Shown: positions 14,038 through 21,562 of the stretch, one piece after another | Numbering within the stretch: the first letter of the stretch is position 1 | How the letters are laid out: each line of letters opens with the position of its first letter | NCBI GenBank assembly: GCA_019417795.1 | Contig: DXUR01000010.1 | Coordinates: 1-24,524, forward strand | Direction: 5' to 3' | From: Clostridiales bacterium | Lineage (GTDB): Bacteria; Bacillota_A; Clostridia; Oscillospirales; Oscillospiraceae | Length of the DNA: 24,524 nucleotides | Notes under the pieces: generated by a model | The model's database searches: none | What the model was told of the DNA's origin: nothing | The model's input: only the letters and a program-made list of their open reading frames with translations | Translations under genes and position numbers: made by a program

Positions 14038-15385
14038 CTATTCGGATTTTGAAAGACAGTTGAATATGGTACTTGCACATCAGTCTGCGGAACTTTCTGA
14101 AATACATTTCCCCTCTACTGAAAGTGCCGATGCTTGTATCGAATCCAGCGAAGCGTTGTTGAGAAAGCTCGGTTATAAAATTGAAAAGCCTAATTTGCAG
14201 GTTGCCCCATCTAATCGTGTGGTGGTGCTTGTTCCTAAATGGGAATCCCTTTGCGTTGAAGCCGAGCGTCATGTTGGCACAGATTGCGATTTGGAATCAC
14301 TTTTTACAGAAGATGAGTTGAGAGAAAACTCTGCCGCTGTCAGGAAGCTCAATGCCGAATATGCGGCACTAAATCGTCTTGACAGAATGGATGTTGCAAT
14401 CAGTGCTTTTGCTGCATTGACAAGCGCAGCTATTGACCTTCTTCTTGTGGGGATTCCGAAGAAGGGTCCAGAAGGATTGTCGGCTGGGACGCTCTCAAAC
14501 TATATCCGAGACTATTTTGAGAAAAAATACCCGGAAGACGAAATGCAAAAGTTGGCTAACAGCAAAGAAAGCAAAGTGCCTTACGATGCGCAGGACAACC
14601 GGAATACCACTGAGTATGTTCAAGGCTTATCGGCATACTATCATCGGCTTCTCTCTCTGGGGCATGATCCATTGCTGGGGCTTGTTGTTGGCGTAATTGA
14701 TATTCTTACAGGCAGGATGACAACAATCGACAAAGCCGGTAACATTGTCTCTCAGGTTATGGAGAATTATGCCGACCGGAAAGAGAGCGATATTTTTGCA
14801 GCGATTGCCAAGCAGATCATCCATTTCAAGACGGACATAACAACCTCGATGGGCTTACCGGCTCCGCTGATGGGACTTTTCAATCTTTTGCAATTTGGAA
14901 GCATCGGCGAAGAAGAACAGACGATTGCCGAGATTGTTCAAGGTATGTACTACGAGGGATATGACTTTATCCATTTTTGTTCTCAGTCCATTCCCGTTAT
15001 GGTGTCCGAGGTAATCGTTCGACTTGGTTATGCGATAAAGCGTATCAAAGAAGGCAACAGCATTCGAGCATCTATTCCAATTTCGCTTAACCGAGAGAAA
15101 CATCCCAAGTTGGCAACAATGCTGTTTATAGCTCATGCAGGAGCTACGGCTGCGAATGCCGGAAAGATTTACTTCACGACAAATCCGATGGCAATAAACT
15201 ATCCGCAGTGGCTTGCATTCGCCAAATATTCGTATTCGCAACTTAAATGGGTGATCATCAATAAGCCCGAGGCCCAAAACGCCTATGTGATGGGAAAGTT
15301 GAATGACGAATTGTTTAGTGTGATTGACAGCACAAACGCGATGTTTGAGGATTTTACTAAAGACTACATTGTAGTCTTTGAGTGA
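14024..15385 (+). CDS. 453-aa protein of unknown family, partner of the Gly-rich pair
   Basis: The ATG at 14024 lies inside the end of the previous gene, with GAGGCGG upstream. The N-terminal 120 residues look soluble and mixed alpha/beta. From about 125 on there are several hydrophobic helices that could be membrane-associated: MDVAISAFAALTSAAIDLLL, DPLLGLVVGVIDILTG and PAPLMGLFNLLQFG. A conserved-looking block follows (VSEVIVRLGYAIKRIKEGN, then KLATMLFIAHAGATAANAGK). The HAGATAANAGK stretch is Gly/Ala-rich but is not a Walker motif. I find no signal peptide, nuclease or ATPase signature and cannot assign a family. Its link to the two Gly-rich proteins by overlap and spacing suggests one functional unit, possibly a membrane-acting effector with its regulators. 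Confidence 0.8.
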   Translation: MSKYNYSDFERQLNMVLAHQSAELSEIHFPSTESADACIESSEALLRKLGYKIEKPNLQVAPSNRVVVLVPKWESLCVEAERHVGTDCDLESLFTEDELRENSAAVRKLNAEYAALNRLDRMDVAISAFAALTSAAIDLLLVGIPKKGPEGLSAGTLSNYIRDYFEKKYPEDEMQKLANSKESKVPYDAQDNRNTTEYVQGLSAYYHRLLSLGHDPLLGLVVGVIDILTGRMTTIDKAGNIVSQVMENYADRKESDIFAAIAKQIIHFKTDITTSMGLPAPLMGLFNLLQFGSIGEEEQTIAEIVQGMYYEGYDFIHFCSQSIPVMVSEVIVRLGYAIKRIKEGNSIRASIPISLNREKHPKLATMLFIAHAGATAANAGKIYFTTNPMAINYPQWLAFAKYSYSQLKWVIINKPEAQNAYVMGKLNDELFSVIDSTNAMFEDFTKDYIVVFE

Positions 15386-15405
15386 CTGAAACGGAGGCGC
15401 GTTTA

Positions 15406-15789
15406 TTGAACCGCGAACAGTTCATACAATACATTTCAGACGAATACGGCGTTAATGAGGAATACCTCTTCGCAAAGCATCCGCTCTTCTGTGTGTTCCG
15501 GCATTCAAATAACCGTAAATGGTTTGCGGTTGTGATGGATGTGCCTAAGAACAAGCTGGGATTAGAGGGCGCAGATGCTCTTGATGTGGTAAACCTCAAA
15601 TGCGACCCCATCCTCATCGGCTCGCTGCGGAAAGAACCCGGCATCTTCCCGGCTTACCACATGAGCAAAGCGAACTGGGTCTCAGTCGCCTTAGACGGCA
15701 GTGTGCCGGATGAACAGATAAAAATGTTGCTGGATATGAGCTATGACGCAACCGCGCCCAAGATGAAGAGAAAAGCCAAACAAAGCTGA
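15406..15789 (+). CDS. MmcQ/YjbR family protein
   Basis: The 127-aa protein starts at TTG 15406 (MNREQFIQYISDEYGV), because GGAGG lies 8 nt before it and family members begin this way; an upstream GTG overlapping the previous stop lacks a site. The sequence follows the YjbR fold: YISDEYGVNEEYLFAKHP, FRHSNNRKWFAVVMDVPKNKL, a loop with CDPILIGSLR, and PAYHMSKANWVSVALDG with the DEQIKMLLDMSYD helix. This is a small domain proposed to bind DNA; its biochemical role is not established. It sits 26 nt upstream of the Y-family polymerase in the operon. Confidence 0.9.
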   Translation: MNREQFIQYISDEYGVNEEYLFAKHPLFCVFRHSNNRKWFAVVMDVPKNKLGLEGADALDVVNLKCDPILIGSLRKEPGIFPAYHMSKANWVSVALDGSVPDEQIKMLLDMSYDATAPKMKRKAKQS

Positions 15790-15815
15790 TACCGTTGAAA
15801 GGAGGCAACCGGAGC

Positions 15816-17324
15816 ATGAAGCAGCGCACCTATATCGCCATCGACCTGAAAAGCTTTTATGCTTCGGTCGAGTGCCGTGAAAGAAACTTAGACCCGCTGG
15901 ACACAAACCTCGTCGTTGCGGATGAGAGCCGGACGGACAAGACCATCTGCCTTGCGGTCACACCCTCCCTCAAGAGCTACGGCATCTCAGGGCGCGGGAG
16001 GCTGTTTGAAGTCAAGCAGCGTGTCAAGGAAGCAAACGCCGGACGGCAGCATGACGCGCCGGGACGAAAGCTGGAAGGCTCGTCGTACCTCTTCTCCGAG
16101 CTTCAAGAGAATCCGTCCCTCGCCATTGACTTCATCATTGCCCCGCCGCGCATGGCGTACTACATGGAGTACAGCACCCGCATCTATCAGGTTTACATGA
16201 GGTATGTTGCGCCGGAGGACATCATCGTCTACTCCATCGACGAGGTGTTCATGGATGTCACCGACTACCTCGCCACCTATAAGCTGTCTCCCCATGACCT
16301 CGCCATGAAGATCATTCTGGATGTCCTCTCGACAACCGGTATTACGGCAACTGCGGGAATTGGCACAAACCTCTACCTCTGCAAAGTGGCGATGGATATA
16401 GTCGCCAAGCATATTCCGGCGGATAAGAACGGAGTCCGCATTGCCGAGCTGGATGAGATGAGTTATCGCAAGACGCTTTGGTCACACCAGCCCCTCACCG
16501 ATTTCTGGCGGGTAGGCAAAGGGTACGCCAAGAAACTTGAAGAGAACGGGATGTTCACGATGGGCGATGTCGCCCGCCGCTCCGTCACGGACGAGGACTT
16601 GCTTTACAAGCTTTTCGGAAAGAACGCGGAACTGCTAATCGACCATGCTTGGGGCTGGGAACCTTGCACGGTGGAGGCAGTCAAGGCGTACAAGCCGGAA
16701 AGCAACAGCTTGGGATCGGGACAGGTGCTACACCAGCCTTATGAGGCAGACAAAGCGCGGCTCGTCCTCCGGGAAATGGCGGATAACCTTTCGATGGATT
16801 TAGTGAGCAAGGGCTTTGTCACCGACCAGCTCGTTGTCACGATAGGCTATGACATTGAGAACTTGACAGACCCGGAGCGCCGGAGAAAGTATCACGGCGA
16901 AATCGTGAAGGATCACTACGGGCGGCAGATACCGAAACACGCCCACGGCACAATCAATCTGGAACGCTACACCTCTTCCACGAAGCAGATTATGGATGCC
17001 GCCGGGGAATTGTTTGACAGGATTATAGACAAGGACTTGCTCATCCGGCGGCTGAACATCACAGCGACCCATGTGATTGACGAAGCCTCTGCTCCTTCTT
17101 CCAAGGACAGCTATGAACAGCTTGATCTCTTCACCGATTATGCTGCGCTTGACGCGAAGCGCAAGCAGGAAGACGAAGAGCTGGCACGGGAAAAGAAAGT
17201 ACAGCAAGCCATGCTCACTATCAAAAAGAAATTTGGGAAGAACGCCATTCTCAAGGGGATGAATCTTTCGGAGGGTGCGACGGCAAAGGACAGGAACGCG
17301 CAGATCGGTGGGCATAAGGCATAG
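15816..17324 (+). CDS. Y-family DNA polymerase (UvrX/UmuC-like)
   Basis: The 502-aa protein starts at ATG 15816 after GAAAGGAGG. It should be an error-prone lesion-bypass polymerase. The palm has the metal-binding residues Asp10 (YIAIDLKSFYASVEC) and Asp142-Glu143 (IIVYSIDEVFMDVT). A thumb-like helix-hairpin-helix follows (FWRVGKGYAKKLEENGMFTM), then the little-finger region (ITATHVIDEAS) and a canonical beta-clamp-binding pentapeptide QLDLF (435-439). The tail is basic and helical. A large insertion between the palm motifs (GRQHDAPGRKLEGSS) is a feature of the UvrX/ImpB-type mobile-element polymerases rather than chromosomal DinB. It is followed, after an intervening transporter gene, by a YolD-like gene, the usual partner. 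Confidence in the family is high; the gene name is not assigned because several names are used for this branch. Confidence 0.95.
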   Translation: MKQRTYIAIDLKSFYASVECRERNLDPLDTNLVVADESRTDKTICLAVTPSLKSYGISGRGRLFEVKQRVKEANAGRQHDAPGRKLEGSSYLFSELQENPSLAIDFIIAPPRMAYYMEYSTRIYQVYMRYVAPEDIIVYSIDEVFMDVTDYLATYKLSPHDLAMKIILDVLSTTGITATAGIGTNLYLCKVAMDIVAKHIPADKNGVRIAELDEMSYRKTLWSHQPLTDFWRVGKGYAKKLEENGMFTMGDVARRSVTDEDLLYKLFGKNAELLIDHAWGWEPCTVEAVKAYKPESNSLGSGQVLHQPYEADKARLVLREMADNLSMDLVSKGFVTDQLVVTIGYDIENLTDPERRRKYHGEIVKDHYGRQIPKHAHGTINLERYTSSTKQIMDAAGELFDRIIDKDLLIRRLNITATHVIDEASAPSSKDSYEQLDLFTDYAALDAKRKQEDEELAREKKVQQAMLTIKKKFGKNAILKGMNLSEGATAKDRNAQIGGHKA

Positions 17325-17349
17325 TTAAATTTGTGAGGAGGGTTGTGCG

Positions 17350-18216
17350 ATGTGGTTAGCTGCTTCCATAGGTTCAGCTCTATTTGCCGGACTAACAGCG
17401 ATACTTGCAAAATGCGGAATCAGAAGAACGGATTCAGATATTGCGACTGCTATTAGGACGATAGTTGTTCTGATTTTTTCATGGGTAATGGTATTCATCG
17501 TTGGCTCTGCCGACCAGATTGCAGAGATAACGCCAAGGTCTTTATTGTTTTTGATTTTGTCGGGAGCTGCAACCGGGGCATCATGGATTTGTTACTTCAA
17601 AGCCCTATCCATCGGAGATGTCAACAAGGTTGTACCAATCGACAAGTCAAGCACGGTGCTGAGTGTTTTGCTTGCAATCCTTCTGTTCCATGAAACCGAA
17701 CATCTTGCTGTAAAACTCATTAGCACAGTATTGTTGGGCGTTGGCATCATCCTGATGGTAGAAAAAAAGAAGAGTGAGCAGAAAGTCAGCGGGAATACAT
17801 ATATCCTGTATGCAATAGGCTCTGCTGTGTTTGCGGCGCTGACTTCAATCCTTGCAAAAGTGGGAATTACCGGGGTGGAGTCCAACTTGGGCACGGCCAT
17901 ACGGACGATTGTAGTTCTCGTCATGGCATGGTTGCTTGTACTGATCAAGAAGAAAACACCTCAGCTAAAGCAGCTCGACAAAAAGGAGCTTGGCTTTATC
18001 GGATTATCAGGGATTGCCACAGGTGCATCTTGGCTGTGTTACTATTACGCTATTCAGAATGGCATAGTCAGCGTAGTTGTGCCGATTGATAAGATGAGTC
18101 TGCTTGTGACGGTGATTTTTTCTTATTTTGCTTTCCATGAGAAGTTGTCAAAGAAGGCGTTTTTCGGATTGATATTGATGCTTGTCGGTACGCTTGCGAT
18201 GGCTATTTTCTCATAA
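17350..18216 (+). CDS. EamA/DMT-type transporter
   Basis: The 288-aa membrane protein has ten predicted helices in two repeated halves. The halves begin IGSALFAGLTAILAKCGI and IGSAVFAALTSILAKVGI, and each later contains SG-A-TGASW-CY, the hallmark of internally duplicated EamA transporters. Both halves also end with VVPIDK motifs before the last helices. The likely role is export or uptake of a small metabolite; the substrate is unknown. GGAGGG precedes the ATG and the gap to the polymerase gene is 25 nt. It splits the usual polymerase-YolD pair and is somewhat richer in A+T than they are, which suggests later insertion into the operon. Confidence 0.93.
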   Translation: MWLAASIGSALFAGLTAILAKCGIRRTDSDIATAIRTIVVLIFSWVMVFIVGSADQIAEITPRSLLFLILSGAATGASWICYFKALSIGDVNKVVPIDKSSTVLSVLLAILLFHETEHLAVKLISTVLLGVGIILMVEKKKSEQKVSGNTYILYAIGSAVFAALTSILAKVGITGVESNLGTAIRTIVVLVMAWLLVLIKKKTPQLKQLDKKELGFIGLSGIATGASWLCYYYAIQNGIVSVVVPIDKMSLLVTVIFSYFAFHEKLSKKAFFGLILMLVGTLAMAIFS

Positions 18217-18230
18217 CTGAGGACATTAAA

Positions 18231-18659
18231 ATGAAAGGGAAAACAAACTACGAAGACATCATCAACCTCCCCCACCATATCTCATCGAAAAGACCGCAGA
18301 TGTCAATGTTAGACAGGGCTGCACAGTTCTCTCCATTTGCCGCTCTCACCGGCTACGATGACGCAATTCATGAAACCGGACGGTTGACAGATGAAAAGAT
18401 CGACCTCAGTGAAGAGGAAAAAGAGGCACTGGACAGGAAGCAACAGATCCTCATGGAAAGACTTGGCGACCATCCCTCTCTGACCGTTACCTACTTCGTC
18501 CCGGATGCAAAGAAGTCCGGCGGAGCGTATGTGACAAAGAACGGAAACCTCAAAAAGATAGACGGGTTCGAGCGCTGGATGATGCTCACAGACGGGACAA
18601 AAATCCCTCTGGATGATGTCGCTGACATCGAAAGCGAACTGTTCCGCGATATGTTTTGA
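18231..18659 (+). CDS. YolD-like protein
   Basis: The 142-aa protein starts with ATG at 18231 after GAGGA. Its N-terminal motif HHISSKRPQMSMLDRAAQFSPF, giving way to FAALTGYDDAI, is typical of the YolD-like family that accompanies UvrX/UmuC-type polymerases in Firmicutes and their mobile elements. A Glu/Lys helix follows (EEEKEALDRKQQIL), then a strand-rich C-terminal part with an FERWMMLTDGTKIPLDDV segment. It is thought to regulate or assist the polymerase, possibly in a UmuD-like role. It is the last gene before the terminator at 18703. Confidence 0.88.
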   Translation: MKGKTNYEDIINLPHHISSKRPQMSMLDRAAQFSPFAALTGYDDAIHETGRLTDEKIDLSEEEKEALDRKQQILMERLGDHPSLTVTYFVPDAKKSGGAYVTKNGNLKKIDGFERWMMLTDGTKIPLDDVADIESELFRDMF

Positions 18660-18702
18660 ATGTCGCTTTCCATGCGACCAAACCGAAGACGATTTCTCCT
18701 AT

Positions 18703-18738
18703 ACTGTGATTGTAAGCAAAAGCAGTCACAGTTTTTCT
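18703..18738 (+). terminator. Intrinsic terminator after YolD-like gene
   Basis: ACTGTGATTG (18703-18712) pairs with CAGTCACAGT (18723-18732) in ten pairs, one of them G-U, with a 10-nt loop. TTTTCT follows directly. The next gene starts 18 nt beyond it, so some read-through is likely. Confidence 0.7.
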
Positions 18739-18755
18739 ATATGGGAGGAATCATC

Positions 18756-19415
18756 ATGAAAAAGAACTTAACCGAGATCGTTTTTATCCTTGACCGCAGC
18801 GGCTCTATGAGCGGGCTGGAAGCCGACACCATCGGCGGCTTCAACTCCATGATCGAGAAGCAGAGAAAGGCAGACGGCGAAGCGCTTGTCTCCACAGTCC
18901 TCTTCGACAATATGTGCGAGGTGATCCATGACCGCATGAACATCCGCGACATCAAGCCTATGACAGACAGGGATTATACCGTCCGGGGCTGCACGGCTCT
19001 TCTGGATGCCATCGGCGGCGCGATCCATCACATCGGCAATGTCCATAAGTACGCCCGACCGGAGGATGTCCCGGAGCATACGCTGTTTATCATCACCACG
19101 GACGGGATGGAAAATGCGAGCCGGTTTTACAGCAGTGGCCGGGTGAAGCAGATGGTCGAGCGGCAGAAGGCAAAGTACGGCTGGGAGTTCCTGTTCTTCG
19201 GCGCAAACATTGACGCGGTGGAAACAGCGCGGCATTTTGGGATCGGAGCTGACCGGGCTGTCAATTACCACTCTGACAGCGCTGGGACGCAGCTCAACTA
19301 TGAGGTGCAGAGTGAGGCGATTTCCGCAGTCCGTTGCAGCGCCCCGCTTGGCGCAGATTGGAAGCGCCGGATTGACGAAGACTACGAGAAACGCGGCAGA
19401 GGGAAAAAGAAATAA
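18756..19415 (+). CDS. VWA-domain protein
   Basis: The 219-aa protein starts at ATG 18756 with GGGAGGAA 6 nt upstream. The frame is open for 32 codons more, but that part crosses the terminator hairpin and was rejected. It is a single von Willebrand factor A domain with the MIDAS signature FILDRSGSMSG (Asp13, Ser15, Ser17), a later conserved Thr region (RGCTALLDAIGGAI) and FIITTDGMENAS, followed by a basic tail (KRGRGKKK). No membrane helix or signal peptide is seen, so it is cytosolic, binding a divalent metal and protein partners. Stand-alone VWA proteins like this occur in clostridial mobile elements, but the partner is unknown. It stands between two terminators. Confidence 0.9.
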   Translation: MKKNLTEIVFILDRSGSMSGLEADTIGGFNSMIEKQRKADGEALVSTVLFDNMCEVIHDRMNIRDIKPMTDRDYTVRGCTALLDAIGGAIHHIGNVHKYARPEDVPEHTLFIITTDGMENASRFYSSGRVKQMVERQKAKYGWEFLFFGANIDAVETARHFGIGADRAVNYHSDSAGTQLNYEVQSEAISAVRCSAPLGADWKRRIDEDYEKRGRGKKK

Positions 19416-19432
19416 GCTGCACAAGCATGAGG

Positions 19433-19458
19433 AAAGGCGCTTTCGAGCGCCTTTTTTC
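19433..19458 (+). terminator. Intrinsic terminator after VWA gene
   Basis: AAAGGCGCT (19433-19441), a TTCG loop and AGCGCCTTT (19446-19454) form a perfect 9-bp stem followed by TTTTC (six Ts in all from 19452). It is the strongest terminator in the window, 17 nt after the VWA stop. Confidence 0.9.
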
Positions 19459-19467
19459 TCGTCCATA

Positions 19468-19509
19468 CCGCTAATTTCCTCATAAAATGTCCGTTGTAAA
19501 GTGAAGGGG
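19468..19509. repeat. 42-bp inverted repeat, right copy
   Basis: This is the inverted partner of 6045-6086, with 39 of 42 bases matching and a perfect 26-base core at 19484-19509. It lies between the VWA terminator and the oriT candidate. It may belong to the relaxosome or mobilisation control region here, with the left copy being a displaced duplicate, or the pair may mark the ends of a rearranged segment. Confidence 0.9.
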
Positions 19510-19660
19510 ATTTTTACGGGGAGAAGCACCGGGAATACGATTGTGAGAGAATAGCAAGCACAGCCGGTGTCCGTACACACGGCGATTTTCGAGTAAGGGA
19601 ACCCTGCCCTTACTCTTCAAAATGCTTGTTGGGATGTCTCCCAAACCCTCTATCTTTACG
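19510..19660 (+). other. Candidate origin of transfer (oriT)
   Basis: This non-coding stretch lies directly upstream of mobC and the relaxase, where oriT sits in related elements. GAGTAAGGG (19591-19599) and CCCTTACTC (19607-19615) form a perfect 9-bp stem whose loop ends CCCTG, giving CCTG|CCC at 19603-19609. The bases CCTG|C match the nic core of RP4-type (MOBP) origins, so the nick would be after 19606. A second small hairpin, TTGGGA-TGTC-TCCCAA (19629-19644), precedes the mobC ribosome binding site and could bind MobC. No experimental support is visible. Confidence 0.6.
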
Positions 19661-19676
19661 AAAGGACAGATTGCCT

Positions 19677-20006
19677 ATGGCAAATAGAACAAGGCCAATC
19701 CGCATTGAGTTCTGTGTGTCGGAAAATGAGCATCGGATCATCAAATCAAAGATGGCGCAGCTTGGAACAAAGAATATGGGCGCGTATCTCAGAAAGATGG
19801 CGATTGACGGCTACATCATCAAGGTGGACTACACCCAGCAGAAGAAGCTTGCCGCCGCTGTCAGCCGTGCAGCGTCAAATATCAACCAGATTTGCCGCCG
19901 CATCAACTCAAAGGGAAACCTCTATGAGAATGATGTCACCGAGCTGAAAGAGAGGCAAAAGGAAATATGGCAGTTACTAAAATCAAGCCAATCCGAGGAA
20001 CTGTAA
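19677..20006 (+). CDS. mobC: MobC relaxosome accessory protein
   Basis: The 109-aa protein starts at ATG 19677 with AAAGGA 8 nt upstream; the open frame before it runs through the oriT hairpins and was rejected. The N-terminal strand RPIRIEFCVSENEHRIIKSK is a ribbon-helix-helix-type DNA-binding start, followed by GTKNMGAYLRKMAIDGYIIK. The SRAASNINQICRRINSKGN block is characteristic of MobC proteins, and the C-terminus is helical (TELKERQKEIWQLL). MobC bends or opens oriT so the relaxase can nick. It overlaps the relaxase gene by 40 nt. Confidence 0.93.
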   Translation: MANRTRPIRIEFCVSENEHRIIKSKMAQLGTKNMGAYLRKMAIDGYIIKVDYTQQKKLAAAVSRAASNINQICRRINSKGNLYENDVTELKERQKEIWQLLKSSQSEEL

Positions 20007-21334
20007 ACAAGGCGCTTGCCTACATCCTCGACCCGGCGAAGACGGACGATCAGCTCTATGTTTCCTCTTTCGGCTGTGCTGCCAGCGACGCGGCTGCAAA
20101 GGAATTTGAGTGGACGCGAAATCTCGCTGTCCAGCAAGGAATGCAGATGCCGAAGGTGATTGCCCGACACCTGATTCAATCATTCGACATCGGAGAAGTC
20201 ACGCCGGAGATGGCTCATGAAATTGGCAAGCAGTTTGCCGACGAATGGCTGAAAGGCAAGTATGAGTATGTGATTGCCACCCACATCGACAAGGGGCATT
20301 GCCATAATCACATCATCTTCAACGCTGTCAATTTTGTAGACTATCATGCCTACCGAAGCAACCGGCGAACTTACCGGGAAATGCGCCAACTCAGCGATGA
20401 AATCTGCAAGGAGCATGGGCTTTCCGTGATCCCGCCCTCGCAGAGCAAGGGCATGGACTACAAGGAATACACGGAGGCCAAACGCGGCACGAGCTGGAAG
20501 CAAAAACTCAAGCAGACCATCGACCGCTGCATCATCACAGCGAAGGATTACGATGAGTTTTTGAAGCTCATGCAGGAAGCTGGATATGAAATCAAGACCG
20601 GAAAATACATCTCCTTCCGTGCTGAGGGACAGGAGCGTTTTACCCGTGCAAAGACCATCGGAGACAACTACACCGAGGACCGGATCAAAGAGCGCATTCA
20701 GGGGCGCGGGAACCGCAAGCGCCAGATGCAGACCTCTCGCCGGGGTATCTCTCTCATCAGCGACATTCAGGAGCGCATCCAGCTCATCGGCAGCAAAGGT
20801 TACGAACACAAAGCGAAGCTCACCATTCTCAAAGAGGCTGCGCGTACTCTCAACTACCTGACTGAGAATAACCTTCTGCAATATGCTGACCTTGAAAAGA
20901 AAGTCGAGGACATTCACAGCTCCTATGCCCGCACCGGCAGTGAGCTGAAAAATGTTGAAGCCAAACTGCGTGAGGTGCAGCCGCTTATCAAAAGCATCTC
21001 GAACTACCAGCAGCTCAAACCGGTTTATGATGCCTATATGAAGGCGGCGGACAAATCGGCATACCGTGCCAAACACGAAGCAGAGCTTGTCATCTATGAG
21101 GCGGCAAAGAGCACTCTTCTCGCCATACAGGGCGACGGAAAATTGCCGAGCTTGAAATCTCTGCAAGCCGAACAGCAACAGCTCGTGGACGAGCAGCAGC
21201 GCCTTTATGACGAACGCGCCAAGTTGAAAAAAGAAGCTCGCCTGATTGACACGATGAAGGCGAATGTGGATGATTTCCTCAATCCCTCGATGGCAAAGGA
21301 ACAGGAGAAATCCCGCAGCGGAGAACTCGAATAA
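19967..21334 (+). CDS. MOBP-type relaxase (MobA/VirD2 family)
   Basis: The 455-aa protein should nick oriT and pilot the strand into the recipient. The N-terminal relaxase domain (about 1-230) shows motif I (KALAYILDP, candidate catalytic tyrosine 19) and the three-histidine metal motif ATHIDKGHCHNHIIFN (His106, His113, His115), followed by YREMRQLSDEICKEHGLSV. The rest is a long helical, charged region with probable coiled coils (about 280-440) and no primase or helicase domain. Length fits the short relaxases of clostridial elements. It starts inside mobC (40-nt overlap), so translation is coupled, and is followed by a hairpin. No coupling protein or secretion gene follows within the window. 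Confidence 0.95.
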   Translation: MAVTKIKPIRGTVNKALAYILDPAKTDDQLYVSSFGCAASDAAAKEFEWTRNLAVQQGMQMPKVIARHLIQSFDIGEVTPEMAHEIGKQFADEWLKGKYEYVIATHIDKGHCHNHIIFNAVNFVDYHAYRSNRRTYREMRQLSDEICKEHGLSVIPPSQSKGMDYKEYTEAKRGTSWKQKLKQTIDRCIITAKDYDEFLKLMQEAGYEIKTGKYISFRAEGQERFTRAKTIGDNYTEDRIKERIQGRGNRKRQMQTSRRGISLISDIQERIQLIGSKGYEHKAKLTILKEAARTLNYLTENNLLQYADLEKKVEDIHSSYARTGSELKNVEAKLREVQPLIKSISNYQQLKPVYDAYMKAADKSAYRAKHEAELVIYEAAKSTLLAIQGDGKLPSLKSLQAEQQQLVDEQQRLYDERAKLKKEARLIDTMKANVDDFLNPSMAKEQEKSRSGELE

Positions 21335-21339
21335 GCAAC

Positions 21340-21382
21340 AAGGCTCACTGCTCACTTTGGGGAGTGAGCCTTTCACATTTTA
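21340..21382 (+). terminator. Terminator after relaxase
   Basis: AAGGCTCACT (21340-21349) and AGTGAGCCTT (21363-21372) are perfect 10-bp arms with a 13-nt loop. The T-tract is weak and interrupted (TCACATTTT). It begins 6 nt after the relaxase stop. Confidence 0.7.
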
Positions 21383-21417
21383 CAACGCAAAACAACGAGA
21401 GAATACAGTAAATCACA

Positions 21418-21446
21418 TTGATTATTCCCTTCTCCCGTGGTAAATT
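21418..21446 (+). promoter_or_regulatory. Possible promoter for 150-aa gene
   Basis: TTGATT (21418-21423) and TAAATT (21441-21446) are 17 nt apart, about 115 nt before the ATG at 21563. The elements are only moderately close to consensus, but the gene follows a terminator and needs its own promoter. Confidence 0.4.
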
Positions 21447-21562
21447 GATAATACATAGACTGAACCGTAAAGAACGACTTCTCAGATTCTTGCGTGAACT
21501 TAACGATGCCCATAATGTGATAGACTGTCAGCCATTCTTTCGATTACACGGAAGGAGATACA

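Noticed and set aside
21369..21387. Third, partial copy of the 42-bp repeat after the relaxase (TTTCAC then TTTTACAACG)
   Set aside because: Only about 16 bases match and only with a two-base gap; this is short enough to be chance, so it is not listed as a repeat.
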